Positions 35,625 through 45,103 of a stretch of DNA of 64,000 bases are shown here, piece after piece. Each line of letters begins with the position of its first letter. Within the stretch, counting starts at the first letter, position 1. The DNA comes from an uncultured Acetatifactor sp. GTDB taxonomy: Bacteria; Bacillota; Clostridia; Lachnospirales; Lachnospiraceae. Where the stretch lies: assembly GCA_934394815.1 (NCBI GenBank), contig CAKRRD010000001.1, positions 124,001 through 188,000 on the forward strand, written 5' to 3'. The notes below the pieces were generated by a model. That model had not been told where the DNA came from. It was given only the letters and a program-made list of their open reading frames with translations, and searched no databases. A program made the position numbers and the translations under genes.

Positions 35625-37543
35625 ATAAACTGAAGATAGGAAATGTAAAGAAAATACTTATTTTATTAGTGATATCAATAGTATTTTCTTTGTTAATAGA
35701 AATTTTCTTCTTTAATTACAGAAGTATAGCTAGAAAAAATGTAGGTTCAGATAATAGTATTACATTAGCTGAATGCAATGTGATTGAAAATGGAGATGAA
35801 TGGAGAAATATAACATATTCTTTTTCGGAGCCAACATACGTGTCCAAAATAATGCTGGAGGCTATTCCTCAATACAATATAGGATATGCAATTTCGGCTT
35901 TTTATTTAAATCCTTTTGCGGAGGAAAAAAACAAATATATAAATGATACTATTATATATGGGAACAATTATCATTGTACATACATAGGAGAAACACTTAC
36001 TGAAGTAACTATAATAATTCCTACGGAGGTAGAGATAACAAAAATTTCGTTTCTAAATAGTTTTCAGATAAATAAATATAGATTGATGATAATTTTTGGT
36101 GTACTTTTTGTTGTTGGAAATTGTCTTGTTTTATCAAAATTTTATCAAGAACATTTAGAATTACTTTTTTTACTTATTGGAGGGGGCTTTGGATTGATGA
36201 TGATTTTGATTCAAGGACCCACTATGCAAGGATGGGATGGAGAAGCGCATTTTGAAAATGTATATGAAATGGCATATGGACAAAAAATTGAGAATAGTGT
36301 TGCTTCGCAGTTATTAAAGCAGAAAACTGTGATCACGTATAATACATTAGAAGAAAAGTTACAAGTTATACAATTTTATAATACGAATGCCAGTTATAAT
36401 AACGAGATGGAAAAAATAAAGGATAACCCAGTGGTTCAATACAATGAATGGGGATATGTTCCTATAGCAATATTCTATAAAATTGGACTAATATTAGGAC
36501 TTAATTTTAATAGATGCTATATGTTGGGTGAAATAGGAAATTTGATTATTTACCTATTGGCGTACGCATTATCAATAAAAATTACTAAAAGTGGAAAAAT
36601 GATTATTTTTTGTATTGGTCTTATGCCCACTCCACTTTTTATTGCTACAACATATACATATGATAGCTTTGTTAATGCATGCATTGTATTAGGATTTACT
36701 TTGATATATAATTATACTGTAAAAGGCGAAAAAGATACTTTAAAATGGTTCATTCCTACAATGGCAATTTTACTGATAGCTATTGGAAGTATGCCTAAAG
36801 CTGTTTATATCCCTATGGTATTATTTGTGTTGTGTCTCTTACAAAATGGAATGGAAAAAAATAAACCATTCAATATGATTATTTTTTGGGGGACAGTTAT
36901 TGCTTTTTTGATTGGACTAAGCACTTTTGCTATACCGACATTTGAAAGCATTTTGTCAGGAAATGTTTTGTATGCAAGTGATCAAAGAGGTGGAGATACT
37001 AGTATGTTGCTTCAATTGATTTCCATTGTGAAACATCCGATTGCCTTTTTGAAATTGCTCATACATAGTATATTTTCCATTGATAATTTTAGAAATTATG
37101 GATCAGCAGAATGGGATAATCATTTAGTGTCTAGTCTGTGCTTCTTAAATGTAGGAATGTACGGTACAATGCCAGATAAATATGTATATTTGATAATTCC
37201 TTATATTACAGCACTTACTGTTTTTGGAAAAGAAAAAACAGTGGAAAAAAGAAGTAGGACTGTTTTCTTTACGGCGGTATTTTTAACAGTGCTTTTAATA
37301 TGGACGGCTTTATATTTGGCGTTTACGCCAGTTGGGGAAAATGAAATTTTGGGAGTACAAGCAAGATATTATTTACCGTTGATTGCGCCGACACTTATGA
37401 TGCTACCAAGTCCTAAAATTAAAATAAACGGTAAAACACTAGAAATATATCAATGCAAAATAAACAATGCATTTATTTTATGCACTATATTTTGCTTGAC
37501 GTATTGCGTATATTTTTTGATGTTTAAAAAGACATGCATGTAG
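35621..37543 (+). CDS. DUF2142-like polytopic membrane protein, putative GT-C glycosyltransferase
   Basis: 640-residue membrane protein: one N-terminal segment, an external loop of about 120 residues, then about eleven segments. The loop after the third segment has GPTMQGWDGEAHFENVYEMA, matching the P-x-DE-x-x-H-F type motif of DUF2142 proteins, where acidic residues sit outside the membrane as in GT-C transferases. It would use a lipid-phosphate sugar to decorate a polymer on the outer face (inference). In position it parallels GacL in streptococcal rhamnose polysaccharide loci. Confidence 0.75.
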   Translation: MNKLKIGNVKKILILLVISIVFSLLIEIFFFNYRSIARKNVGSDNSITLAECNVIENGDEWRNITYSFSEPTYVSKIMLEAIPQYNIGYAISAFYLNPFAEEKNKYINDTIIYGNNYHCTYIGETLTEVTIIIPTEVEITKISFLNSFQINKYRLMIIFGVLFVVGNCLVLSKFYQEHLELLFLLIGGGFGLMMILIQGPTMQGWDGEAHFENVYEMAYGQKIENSVASQLLKQKTVITYNTLEEKLQVIQFYNTNASYNNEMEKIKDNPVVQYNEWGYVPIAIFYKIGLILGLNFNRCYMLGEIGNLIIYLLAYALSIKITKSGKMIIFCIGLMPTPLFIATTYTYDSFVNACIVLGFTLIYNYTVKGEKDTLKWFIPTMAILLIAIGSMPKAVYIPMVLFVLCLLQNGMEKNKPFNMIIFWGTVIAFLIGLSTFAIPTFESILSGNVLYASDQRGGDTSMLLQLISIVKHPIAFLKLLIHSIFSIDNFRNYGSAEWDNHLVSSLCFLNVGMYGTMPDKYVYLIIPYITALTVFGKEKTVEKRSRTVFFTAVFLTVLLIWTALYLAFTPVGENEILGVQARYYLPLIAPTLMMLPSPKIKINGKTLEIYQCKINNAFILCTIFCLTYCVYFLMFKKTCM

Positions 37544-37595
37544 TAAACGATTAAAATATTGACATGGAAATGAAGAGAGAACTAAAGAAGACTGA

Positions 37596-38861
37596 ATGGA
37601 GAAAAAATTGACAAGAGAAAAAAAAATACGTCAAAGTATGATTTTTAATACAATTGGATCGTTAGTGTATTATGCATGTCAGTGGTTGATGACAATACTT
37701 GTAGCAAGGATGTCAGGATATGTAGAAGCTGGAATTTTTTCTATAGCAATGAGCGTTACAGCTTCACCAGCAATTGTGGGATTATTTAATGTTAGAAGCT
37801 TTCAAGTGTCTGACGTGGAAAATCAGTTTTCAAATGAAATTTACATCCAATCAAGGCTGTATACGATAACACTGTCATTTATTATTTGCATTGTGATGGT
37901 ATTGCTTGGTGGTTATGATATTGAAAAGACAATAGATATTCTTGTGTATATGATATATAAGATAACTGAAGGGATTGCTGATGTCTATTACGGTGTAGAA
38001 CAAAAAAAGGAACGAATGGATTACGCAGGCATATCTTTGGCAATAAGAGGTATAGGCACGGTGATAGCTTTTGGACTTATCCTAGAAACGACTAATAGCT
38101 TACTGTTAAGTCTGATTGCGATTTCTATAGTATCATTTAGTGTTATTTTATTGTATGATAGACGAATAGTAAAGAAATGGGAAAAGTGTGTAGTAAGTGG
38201 AGAAAAAATAGACAATGGAAAAGTAATTGAATTATTGAGGATATGTTTTCCCTTGGCAATTGTTGCATTTTTAAATAATTTATCATTAAATATTCCTAGA
38301 ATATATTTAGAAAAATATTATGGCGCTGAGGTTATGGGATTCTATGCATCGGTTTCCTCACCTACTCTTGTTGTTCCACTTGCTGCAACGACAATCTTAG
38401 CACCTTTGATACCGGAACTGGCGCTTCTTTTTAAAGAAAAAAAGAAACCACTTTTTTTTGATACTATAAAAAAATTATTGGTAATGGTAGTGATCCTTTC
38501 AGTAATATGCTTGGTAGGAGCAGCAATATTTGGACATTGGGGATTGGTAATGTTATTTACAGAAAGCATTGAACCATATACATATTTATTTGTTCCTATT
38601 ATAGGGACGGCTATATTAATTGCGGTTAACACTAGTTTATTTAGTATATGCACATTAATGAGAGAAATAAAATCGCAATACTTTGTTGGAGTGATAGGAA
38701 TAATAATGTCATATTTCTTATCAATAACTTTGGTGAGAAAATTCTCTATGATGGGTGTTGTGTATGCACTTATAGGTGCTGTGGTTGCTCAAATTGTTGT
38801 GCAACTAATTATTATATGTAAAAAAATACGCATGGAGTTTGCTGGAGATTTAACAAATTAA
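37596..38861 (+). CDS. Oligosaccharide flippase (Wzx/PST family)
   Basis: 421-residue protein with about twelve membrane segments. The start MIFNTIGSLVYYACQWLMTILVARMSGY and the middle NIPRIYLEKYYGAEVMGFYAS are typical of Wzx/PST flippases. It moves lipid-linked sugars across the membrane. Within this cassette it may flip a lipid-phosphate sugar, as GacK is thought to do, or a whole repeat unit for the Wzy-type polymer. The AT-rich codon use matches its neighbours. Confidence 0.9.
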   Translation: MEKKLTREKKIRQSMIFNTIGSLVYYACQWLMTILVARMSGYVEAGIFSIAMSVTASPAIVGLFNVRSFQVSDVENQFSNEIYIQSRLYTITLSFIICIVMVLLGGYDIEKTIDILVYMIYKITEGIADVYYGVEQKKERMDYAGISLAIRGIGTVIAFGLILETTNSLLLSLIAISIVSFSVILLYDRRIVKKWEKCVVSGEKIDNGKVIELLRICFPLAIVAFLNNLSLNIPRIYLEKYYGAEVMGFYASVSSPTLVVPLAATTILAPLIPELALLFKEKKKPLFFDTIKKLLVMVVILSVICLVGAAIFGHWGLVMLFTESIEPYTYLFVPIIGTAILIAVNTSLFSICTLMREIKSQYFVGVIGIIMSYFLSITLVRKFSMMGVVYALIGAVVAQIVVQLIIICKKIRMEFAGDLTN

Positions 38862-38941
38862 GATTTTTGTAAGACTACAATTAAAGTATGTAGAAAGGGA
38901 ATGTGCTGTTTAACGTTTAATAGCATTGAATAAAATTAATT

Positions 38942-39898
38942 ATGGAAAAAAGAATATCAATAATTATTCCAGTATATAACGCAGAAAAGTATATAGCAAA
39001 GTGTTTAGATAGTATTGTATGTCAAGCACAGGATGATTATGAAATACTTGTTATAGATGATGGGTCTATTGATAATTCGAAAAAAATTATACAAGGATAT
39101 GAAGAAAAGTATTCTCAAATTGTTCGTGGTATATACAAGAAAAATGAAGGTGCTGCCAAAACAAGAAATATGGGAATACAGCAAGCAAGAGGAAAGTATG
39201 TTTGCTTTGTTGATAATGATGACTATGTTGAAAATGGATATTTTGTTACTTTATTAGAGGAAATAGAGAAGGGATATGATATTGTTATAGGAGGGTATAA
39301 ACGTGTTGAAGACCAAAAAGTACGTTTTCAGGTAACGCCACAAAATACTAATTGGTATAAATATGTTGTTACAGCTCCGTGGGCGAAAATCTATAGAAAA
39401 GATTTTTTGATTAATAATAATGTTTGCTTTTTAGATTATGGGTTGGGAGAGGATATTTATTTTAGCATAGTTGGATATTCTCATACTGATAAAATAAAAG
39501 TAGTTAATTGCATGGGATACAATTGGTTTTTTAATATGCAAAGTGTTTCGAATACGTCGCAACGAAAGGCAAATCAGAATTTGGATCCCATATATCTTTT
39601 AAATAAAATATATGAAGAAGTAGGGGTGAAAAAGATTGAGTATGCATATTTCTATATAAGATATGGGATATGGTATTTGTTGTTTTCAGGAAGAGGTTGT
39701 TCAAAACAGGAGTTTGTTCGTCAATACAATCGCCTTTTTCAATGGTATAATGAAAAAGATATAGTCAAGAGATTTCCTTTGGTTGGAAAGATAACTAAAG
39801 GAGAGAGAGTAACAGTAAAATTAACAATAAATGTTTTTTTAGTACTTCATAAAATGAAATTGATAAATTTATTTGCGAAATTTTATTGCAAAGGATGA
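38942..39898 (+). CDS. Glycosyltransferase family 2
   Basis: 318-residue GT2: ISIIIPVYNAEKYIAKCLDS, LVIDDGSIDNSKKII and KYVCFVDNDDYVENGYF. It is very AT-rich. No ribosome site is seen before ATG 38942 (the nearest purine-rich run is 40 bases upstream), which suggests weak translation or an unusual leader. An imperfect hairpin lies at about 38903-38926. Acceptor and donor are unknown. Confidence 0.88.
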   Translation: MEKRISIIIPVYNAEKYIAKCLDSIVCQAQDDYEILVIDDGSIDNSKKIIQGYEEKYSQIVRGIYKKNEGAAKTRNMGIQQARGKYVCFVDNDDYVENGYFVTLLEEIEKGYDIVIGGYKRVEDQKVRFQVTPQNTNWYKYVVTAPWAKIYRKDFLINNNVCFLDYGLGEDIYFSIVGYSHTDKIKVVNCMGYNWFFNMQSVSNTSQRKANQNLDPIYLLNKIYEEVGVKKIEYAYFYIRYGIWYLLFSGRGCSKQEFVRQYNRLFQWYNEKDIVKRFPLVGKITKGERVTVKLTINVFLVLHKMKLINLFAKFYCKG

Positions 39899-39931
39899 CA
39901 TTTTGCGATAAATACATAGGAAAGGAATAAT

Positions 39932-40726
39932 ATGATAGTGTGGGATAATCATACATTTGTGATATGCGCCTATAAGGAGAGCGTATATCTTGAGGATTGT
40001 ATAAAATCTTTAAAAGAACAAACAGTTTTAAGCAGGATTATAATGGTTACGTCTACTCCTAATGACTATATTAATAATATGGCGGAAAAGTATGATATTA
40101 CAGTATATATTAATACGGGAGAAAATGGTATTGCGCAAGACTGGAATTTTGGATGTAGTAAAGTACAAACGGATTATTTTACAATTGCACATCAAGATGA
40201 TGTGTATAAGCCACAGTACTTGGAGAGCATTAAGAAAAGTATAGATAATGTAAGGAAACCTATAATTTGTTTTACAAATTACGGAGAATTAAGGGATGGA
40301 GAAGAAGTTGATAATTCCACTCTTTTGAAAGTAAAGCGGTTTATGCTGGCACCATTGAAGAATAAAAAATTACAGCAAAGCATTTGGGTTAGGCGTAGAA
40401 TTTTATCAATGGGAAATGCAATTTGCTGTCCATCGGTTACTTTTTGTAGAAAAAGAATGCCTGTCAAAATCTTCCAGGAAAAATACAGAAGTAATATGGA
40501 TTGGTTGGCGTGGGAAAAATTATCCAAAGAAAAGGGAAGCTTTATATATTGTCCTCAAATTTTGATGTTACATCGAATCCATGAGGAGTCGACAACTTCG
40601 GAATTGATAATGGACAATAAACGTTGGATGGAAGACTATGAGGTGTTCCGCTGTTTCTGGCCTAAATGGATGGCAGATATTATTATTAAATTTTATAGAA
40701 AGAGTGAAGAAAGTAATCAAGTGTAG
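39932..40726 (+). CDS. Glycosyltransferase family 2
   Basis: 264-residue GT2-like enzyme: FVICAYKESVYLEDCIKSL, NGIAQDWNFGCSKVQTDYFTI and AHQDDVYKPQYLES. The QDD motif resembles that of rhamnosyltransferase-like GT2 enzymes. GGAAAGGAA precedes the ATG. It is 8 bases from the next gene and so co-transcribed with the polyprenyl-sugar synthase. Confidence 0.88.
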   Translation: MIVWDNHTFVICAYKESVYLEDCIKSLKEQTVLSRIIMVTSTPNDYINNMAEKYDITVYINTGENGIAQDWNFGCSKVQTDYFTIAHQDDVYKPQYLESIKKSIDNVRKPIICFTNYGELRDGEEVDNSTLLKVKRFMLAPLKNKKLQQSIWVRRRILSMGNAICCPSVTFCRKRMPVKIFQEKYRSNMDWLAWEKLSKEKGSFIYCPQILMLHRIHEESTTSELIMDNKRWMEDYEVFRCFWPKWMADIIIKFYRKSEESNQV

Positions 40727-40734
40727 AGGGACGA

Positions 40735-41433
40735 ATGATGAATATATTAATTATAGTACCGGCATATAATGAAGAGATGAACATTGAAAATGTGATAAAC
40801 AATTTGAAAGAGAAATTTCCCCAATATCATTATGTGATTGTCAATGATGGATCAAGAGACAACACTTCAAAAATATGTCATGAACACAATTATAATATAA
40901 TTGATTTGCCAGTGAACTTAGGATTGGCAGGTGCTTTTAAGACAGGGATGAAGTATGCATGGTTAAATAATTATGATGCTGCAATACAGCTAGATGCTGA
41001 TGGACAACATGATCCAAAGTACATAGAAAAAATGGCAACAGAAATGGAAAAAGGCTATGATATTGTATTAGGGTCACGCTTTAAGGAAAAGAAAAAGCCT
41101 ATTTCAGCTCGGATGATTGGAAATAGAATGATTGCGTGCGCAATAAAAATATCTACAGGAAAAAAAATGACTGATCCGACAGCAGGTATGCGAATGTATA
41201 ATAAAAAAATGATAAAAGAATTTGCTAATAACATAAACTATGGGCCGGAACCAGATACCATTTCTTTTTTGGCAAAACAGGGAGCGAAAATACAGGAAGT
41301 TCAAGTAGATATGGAGGAACGAGCAGGTGGAGAAAGCTATCTGAACTTAACACGTTCAGTTATGTATATGTTGAGAATGTTAATTTCTATTTTATTTATC
41401 CAGAATTTTAGAAAACGAGGGATACAGAAATGA
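40735..41433 (+). CDS. Polyprenyl-phosphate sugar synthase (GT2, GacI/DPMS-like)
   Basis: 232-residue GT2 of the dolichol-phosphate-mannose-synthase type: LIIVPAYNEEMNIENVINNL, YVIVNDGSRDNT, AAIQLDADGQHDPKYI and KMTDPTAGMRMYNKKMI. Such enzymes put a single sugar on the lipid carrier for later use outside the cell. It has no C-terminal membrane hairpin. It overlaps a DUF2304 membrane protein by 4 bases, exactly the GacI-GacJ arrangement in which the small protein activates the enzyme. The sugar is probably GlcNAc if the analogy holds (inference). Confidence 0.9.
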   Translation: MMNILIIVPAYNEEMNIENVINNLKEKFPQYHYVIVNDGSRDNTSKICHEHNYNIIDLPVNLGLAGAFKTGMKYAWLNNYDAAIQLDADGQHDPKYIEKMATEMEKGYDIVLGSRFKEKKKPISARMIGNRMIACAIKISTGKKMTDPTAGMRMYNKKMIKEFANNINYGPEPDTISFLAKQGAKIQEVQVDMEERAGGESYLNLTRSVMYMLRMLISILFIQNFRKRGIQK

Positions 41434-41783
41434 CTATTTTTATCAGAACTCTTTTATTAATTATTTCATTAGGAACATTATTTGTAATGTTACGTACTAT
41501 CCGTAAATCAAAGTTAAAAATAGAATATTCGATTTTTTGGATTATTTTTTTAATATTATTAATTATAATGGCAATTTTCCCACAAGGAGTTATTGCTCTT
41601 TCTAAAGGATTGCAGTTCAAATCACCAGAAAATATGGTATTTTTGTTTGTGATTTTTGTACTTATGGTTAAAATTTTTTATCAGACAGTTGAAATATCAA
41701 ATCTGGAATATAAATTAGAAGAATTAATTCAAAAAATAGCGATAGGTGAATACAAAGACAATGAGGAGGATAATATAGATTAA
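41430..41783 (+). CDS. DUF2304 small membrane protein (GacJ-like)
   Basis: 117-residue protein with three membrane segments and a charged C-terminal helix. The block KSKLKIEYSIFWIIFLILL is typical of DUF2304. In group A Streptococcus the DUF2304 protein GacJ boosts activity of the GT2 GacI; the 4-base overlap with the upstream GT2 supports the same role here. It ends the first AT-rich segment. Confidence 0.86.
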   Translation: MTIFIRTLLLIISLGTLFVMLRTIRKSKLKIEYSIFWIIFLILLIIMAIFPQGVIALSKGLQFKSPENMVFLFVIFVLMVKIFYQTVEISNLEYKLEELIQKIAIGEYKDNEEDNID

Positions 41784-41822
41784 AATTAAATATAAAGATT
41801 AGATTGGGAGACAAGAGGCATT

Positions 41823-43169
41823 ATGTCAAAATATTTTGGAACCGATGGCTTTCGCGGACAAGCAAATAAAGTACTGACGGCCGATCATGCATACAAGATC
41901 GGGCGCTATTTAGGCTGGTATTATAACCAGAATCATAAAGGACGGATCATCATCGGAAAAGATACCCGACGTAGCAGCTACATGTTTGAGTACGCTCTGG
42001 TAGCCGGAATCACGGCCTCCGGTTCGGATGTGTATCTGCTGCATGTAACGACCACACCAAGCGTTGCATTTGTTGTGCGCACAGAAAATTTTGACTGTGG
42101 AATCATGGTGTCCGCAAGCCATAATCCCTATTATGATAACGGTATTAAAGTCATGGACGGAAACGGCCATAAGATCTCCGCAGAGATCGAAAATGCCATG
42201 GAAAGATATATTGACGGGGAATCCGAAGAACTTCCCTTTGCCATTCAGGATAAGATAGGCATTGCCAAAGATTATGCCATCGGCCGGAACCGGTACATAG
42301 GATATCTGATTTCCCTTGCTACCAGATCTTATGATGGCATGCGTGTCGGTCTTGACTGTTCTAATGGAAGTACCTTCAACATTGCCAAAAATGTATTTGA
42401 TGCGCTGGGAGCAAAAACTTATGTCATAGGCAATGAACCGGATGGAACAAACATCAATAAGGATTGTGGTTCCACACATATTGAAAATTTACAGAGACTT
42501 GTAAAAGAAAAAAATCTGGACTGTGGCTTTGCCTTTGACGGGGATGCTGACCGCTGCATTGCAGTAGATGAAAACGGCAGAGAAATCCATGGAGATTTCA
42601 TCCTCTATGTCTGCGGGAAATACCTGAAGGAATGTGGAAAACTGCAGAATAATACAGTCGTAGCAACGATCATGTCCAACATGGGGCTGTTCAAGGCCAT
42701 GGAGCGGGAAGACATTAACGTGTGTGTTACTACTGTCGGGGATAAGTATGTCAACGAAGCAATGGTTGCCAATGGCTATGTTCTGGGCGGTGAGCAGTCC
42801 GGCCACATTATATTCAGCAAACATGCAACAACCGGGGACGGGATCCTGACTGCTTTGATGCTGATGGAAGTGATCCTGGAGAAAAAACAGAGCCTCGGGA
42901 CACTGTGCAGGGGAATGAGGATGTATCCCCAGCTTCTGAAAAATGTTCCTGTGGAGGACAAACCAGCGGTGATCCATCATCCCAAAGTACAGGAAGAATA
43001 TAAAAAGATCACGGAGGAACTGGGGAACGATGGCAGGCTCCTCCTTCGAGAGAGCGGTACAGAGCCTGTGGTCAGGGTCATGGTCGAAGCTTCTACGGAT
43101 GAACTGTGCGAGAAGTATGTCCGTGAAATGATAGAAGTCATGAAAAACGAAAAGCTGATATTAGAATAA
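41823..43169 (+). CDS. glmM: Phosphoglucosamine mutase
   Basis: 448-residue phosphohexose mutase turning GlcN-6-P into GlcN-1-P. It shows KYFGTDGFRGQAN, the active-site serine loop VSASHNPYYDNGIKVMDG, the metal loop FAFDGDADRC, GGEQSGHI, and the C-terminal phosphate loop RESGTEPVVRVM. Length is as usual for GlmM. It forms a pair with glmS 11 bases downstream. Codon use and GC are distinctly higher than in the AT-rich genes on both sides. Confidence 0.95.
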   Translation: MSKYFGTDGFRGQANKVLTADHAYKIGRYLGWYYNQNHKGRIIIGKDTRRSSYMFEYALVAGITASGSDVYLLHVTTTPSVAFVVRTENFDCGIMVSASHNPYYDNGIKVMDGNGHKISAEIENAMERYIDGESEELPFAIQDKIGIAKDYAIGRNRYIGYLISLATRSYDGMRVGLDCSNGSTFNIAKNVFDALGAKTYVIGNEPDGTNINKDCGSTHIENLQRLVKEKNLDCGFAFDGDADRCIAVDENGREIHGDFILYVCGKYLKECGKLQNNTVVATIMSNMGLFKAMEREDINVCVTTVGDKYVNEAMVANGYVLGGEQSGHIIFSKHATTGDGILTALMLMEVILEKKQSLGTLCRGMRMYPQLLKNVPVEDKPAVIHHPKVQEEYKKITEELGNDGRLLLRESGTEPVVRVMVEASTDELCEKYVREMIEVMKNEKLILE

Positions 43170-43180
43170 GAGGAGATACT

Positions 43181-45022
43181 ATGTGTGGCATTGTAGGATA
43201 CATCGGGAAAAGTCAGGCAGCACCGATCCTTTTGGAGGGACTGTCAAAACTGGAATACAGAGGATATGATTCCGCAGGAATCGCTGTACGCAGTCCCAGG
43301 GACAACAGCATTGAGATTGTCAAGGCGAAAGGCCGTCTGAAGATCCTGTCTGAAAAAACAGATGGAGGAAATGCAGTTGCCGGTACTGTCGGCATCGGTC
43401 ATACCCGCTGGGCGACCCACGGAGAACCCTCTGAGGAAAATGCACATCCGCATTGTAGTGATGATGAAGCGGTGGTTCTGGTACATAACGGCATCATAGA
43501 GAATTATCTGGAATTGAAAGAAAAACTGCGGAAAGCCGGTTATTCGTTCTATTCCCAGACAGATACCGAAGTAGCTGCAAAACTGGTGGATTATTACGAC
43601 AAAAAAGTGGGCGGGGATCATCTGGAAGCACTGTCCCGCGCCATGTTACGAATCCGCGGCTCCTATGCTTTTGGTGTGCTGTTCCATGACTGCCCGGAAA
43701 AGCTGTATGCTGTACGCAAGGACAGTCCCCTGATCGTTGGAAAAGGGGAGGATGGCTGTTATATCGCATCGGATGTTCCCGCAATCCTCCGTTATACAAG
43801 ACAGGTTTATTACATTGGAAATCTGGAGATTGCTGTACTGGAAGAATCCGATATCCATTTCTATAACATCGACCGGGAAGAGATTGAAAAAGAACCGGTA
43901 ACGATAGAATGGGATGCCGAAGCTGCCGAGAAGGGCGGATTTGAGCACTTCATGATGAAAGAGATCTATGAGCAGCCGAAGGTAGTGGGGGATACCCTTC
44001 ACCACTATGTGAAGGAGGATCATGTGGATCTGTCGGAGACAGGACTGACGGATGACATCTTAAAGTCACTGGAGCGAATCTACATTGTAGCATGCGGATC
44101 AGCCTATCATGTGGGAGTAGCGGCAAAATATGTACTGGAAGGAATGGCGGAAATTCCGGTAGAAGTCGATCTTGCCTCCGAATTCCGTTACCGGAATCCA
44201 AGACTGGCAGGAAAATCCTTGGTCATCATCATTTCCCAGTCCGGGGAAACTGCCGACAGTCTGGCAGCACTCCGTCTGGCCAGGGAAAAAGGCATCCACA
44301 CACTGGGTATTGTCAATGTATTGGGATCCAGCATTGCCAGAGAGGCGGACAGTGTAATGTATACGCTGGCAGGGCCGGAGATCTCTGTAGCGACCACGAA
44401 GGCATACAGCACACAGTTAATAGCTTCCTATCTGCTGGCGATTCATGCGGCAGTGGTTCGTGAAGAGATCACAAAGGATCAGTACAGTGGATACCTGAAA
44501 GAACTGGAAACCCTGCCTGAGAAGATCCAGAAAATCCTGGATGATAAGGAACGTATTCAGTGGTTTGCTAACAAGCATGCGAATAACCGTGATATTTTCT
44601 TTATCGGAAGAGGAATCGACTATGCCATCAGCTTGGAGGGGAGTCTGAAACTCAAAGAGATCAGCTATATCCATTCCGAAGCGTATGCAGCAGGCGAACT
44701 GAAGCATGGAACGATCAGCCTGATCGAGGATGGTACACTTGTTATCGGAACAATGACCCAAAGCAGCCTGTACGAGAAGACGCTGAGTAATATGGTAGAG
44801 GTCAAGAGCCGCGGAGCATATCTGATGGGAGTGACCACTTACGGCAACTATAATATTGAGGATACCGCTGATTTCACAGTTTATGTGCCGAAGATATGTG
44901 ATTACTTTGCCACCAGCCTTGCGGTGGTGCCTTTACAGCTTTTGGGATACTATGTCAGTGTAGCAAAGGGGTTGGATGTGGATAAGCCTCGTAATTTGGC
45001 AAAAAGTGTGACGGTAGAGTAA
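43181..45022 (+). CDS. glmS: Glucosamine-fructose-6-phosphate aminotransferase
   Basis: 613-residue enzyme making GlcN-6-P from fructose-6-P and glutamine. Catalytic Cys2 begins the glutaminase domain (MCGIVGYIGKSQAAPILL; HTRWATHGEPS; HNGIIENY). Two SIS domains follow (VACGSAYHVG; SQSGETADS; GRGIDYAISLEGSLKLKE) and the end is DKPRNLAKSVTVE. GGAGA precedes the ATG. No glmS ribozyme can be placed upstream because the gene follows glmM after 11 bases; control by that ribozyme is therefore absent for this copy. Confidence 0.96.
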   Translation: MCGIVGYIGKSQAAPILLEGLSKLEYRGYDSAGIAVRSPRDNSIEIVKAKGRLKILSEKTDGGNAVAGTVGIGHTRWATHGEPSEENAHPHCSDDEAVVLVHNGIIENYLELKEKLRKAGYSFYSQTDTEVAAKLVDYYDKKVGGDHLEALSRAMLRIRGSYAFGVLFHDCPEKLYAVRKDSPLIVGKGEDGCYIASDVPAILRYTRQVYYIGNLEIAVLEESDIHFYNIDREEIEKEPVTIEWDAEAAEKGGFEHFMMKEIYEQPKVVGDTLHHYVKEDHVDLSETGLTDDILKSLERIYIVACGSAYHVGVAAKYVLEGMAEIPVEVDLASEFRYRNPRLAGKSLVIIISQSGETADSLAALRLAREKGIHTLGIVNVLGSSIAREADSVMYTLAGPEISVATTKAYSTQLIASYLLAIHAAVVREEITKDQYSGYLKELETLPEKIQKILDDKERIQWFANKHANNRDIFFIGRGIDYAISLEGSLKLKEISYIHSEAYAAGELKHGTISLIEDGTLVIGTMTQSSLYEKTLSNMVEVKSRGAYLMGVTTYGNYNIEDTADFTVYVPKICDYFATSLAVVPLQLLGYYVSVAKGLDVDKPRNLAKSVTVE

Positions 45023-45103
45023 TCCAGTGATTTTGTATGATAAAGGAAATTAAATTTTGATAATATATAAACAAATACATAAAGATTAGAGAGGTATTGA
45101 AAA

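Noticed and set aside
43100-43180. A glmS ribozyme
   Set aside because: The glmM-glmS gap is only 11 bases and the sequence before it codes for the end of glmM.
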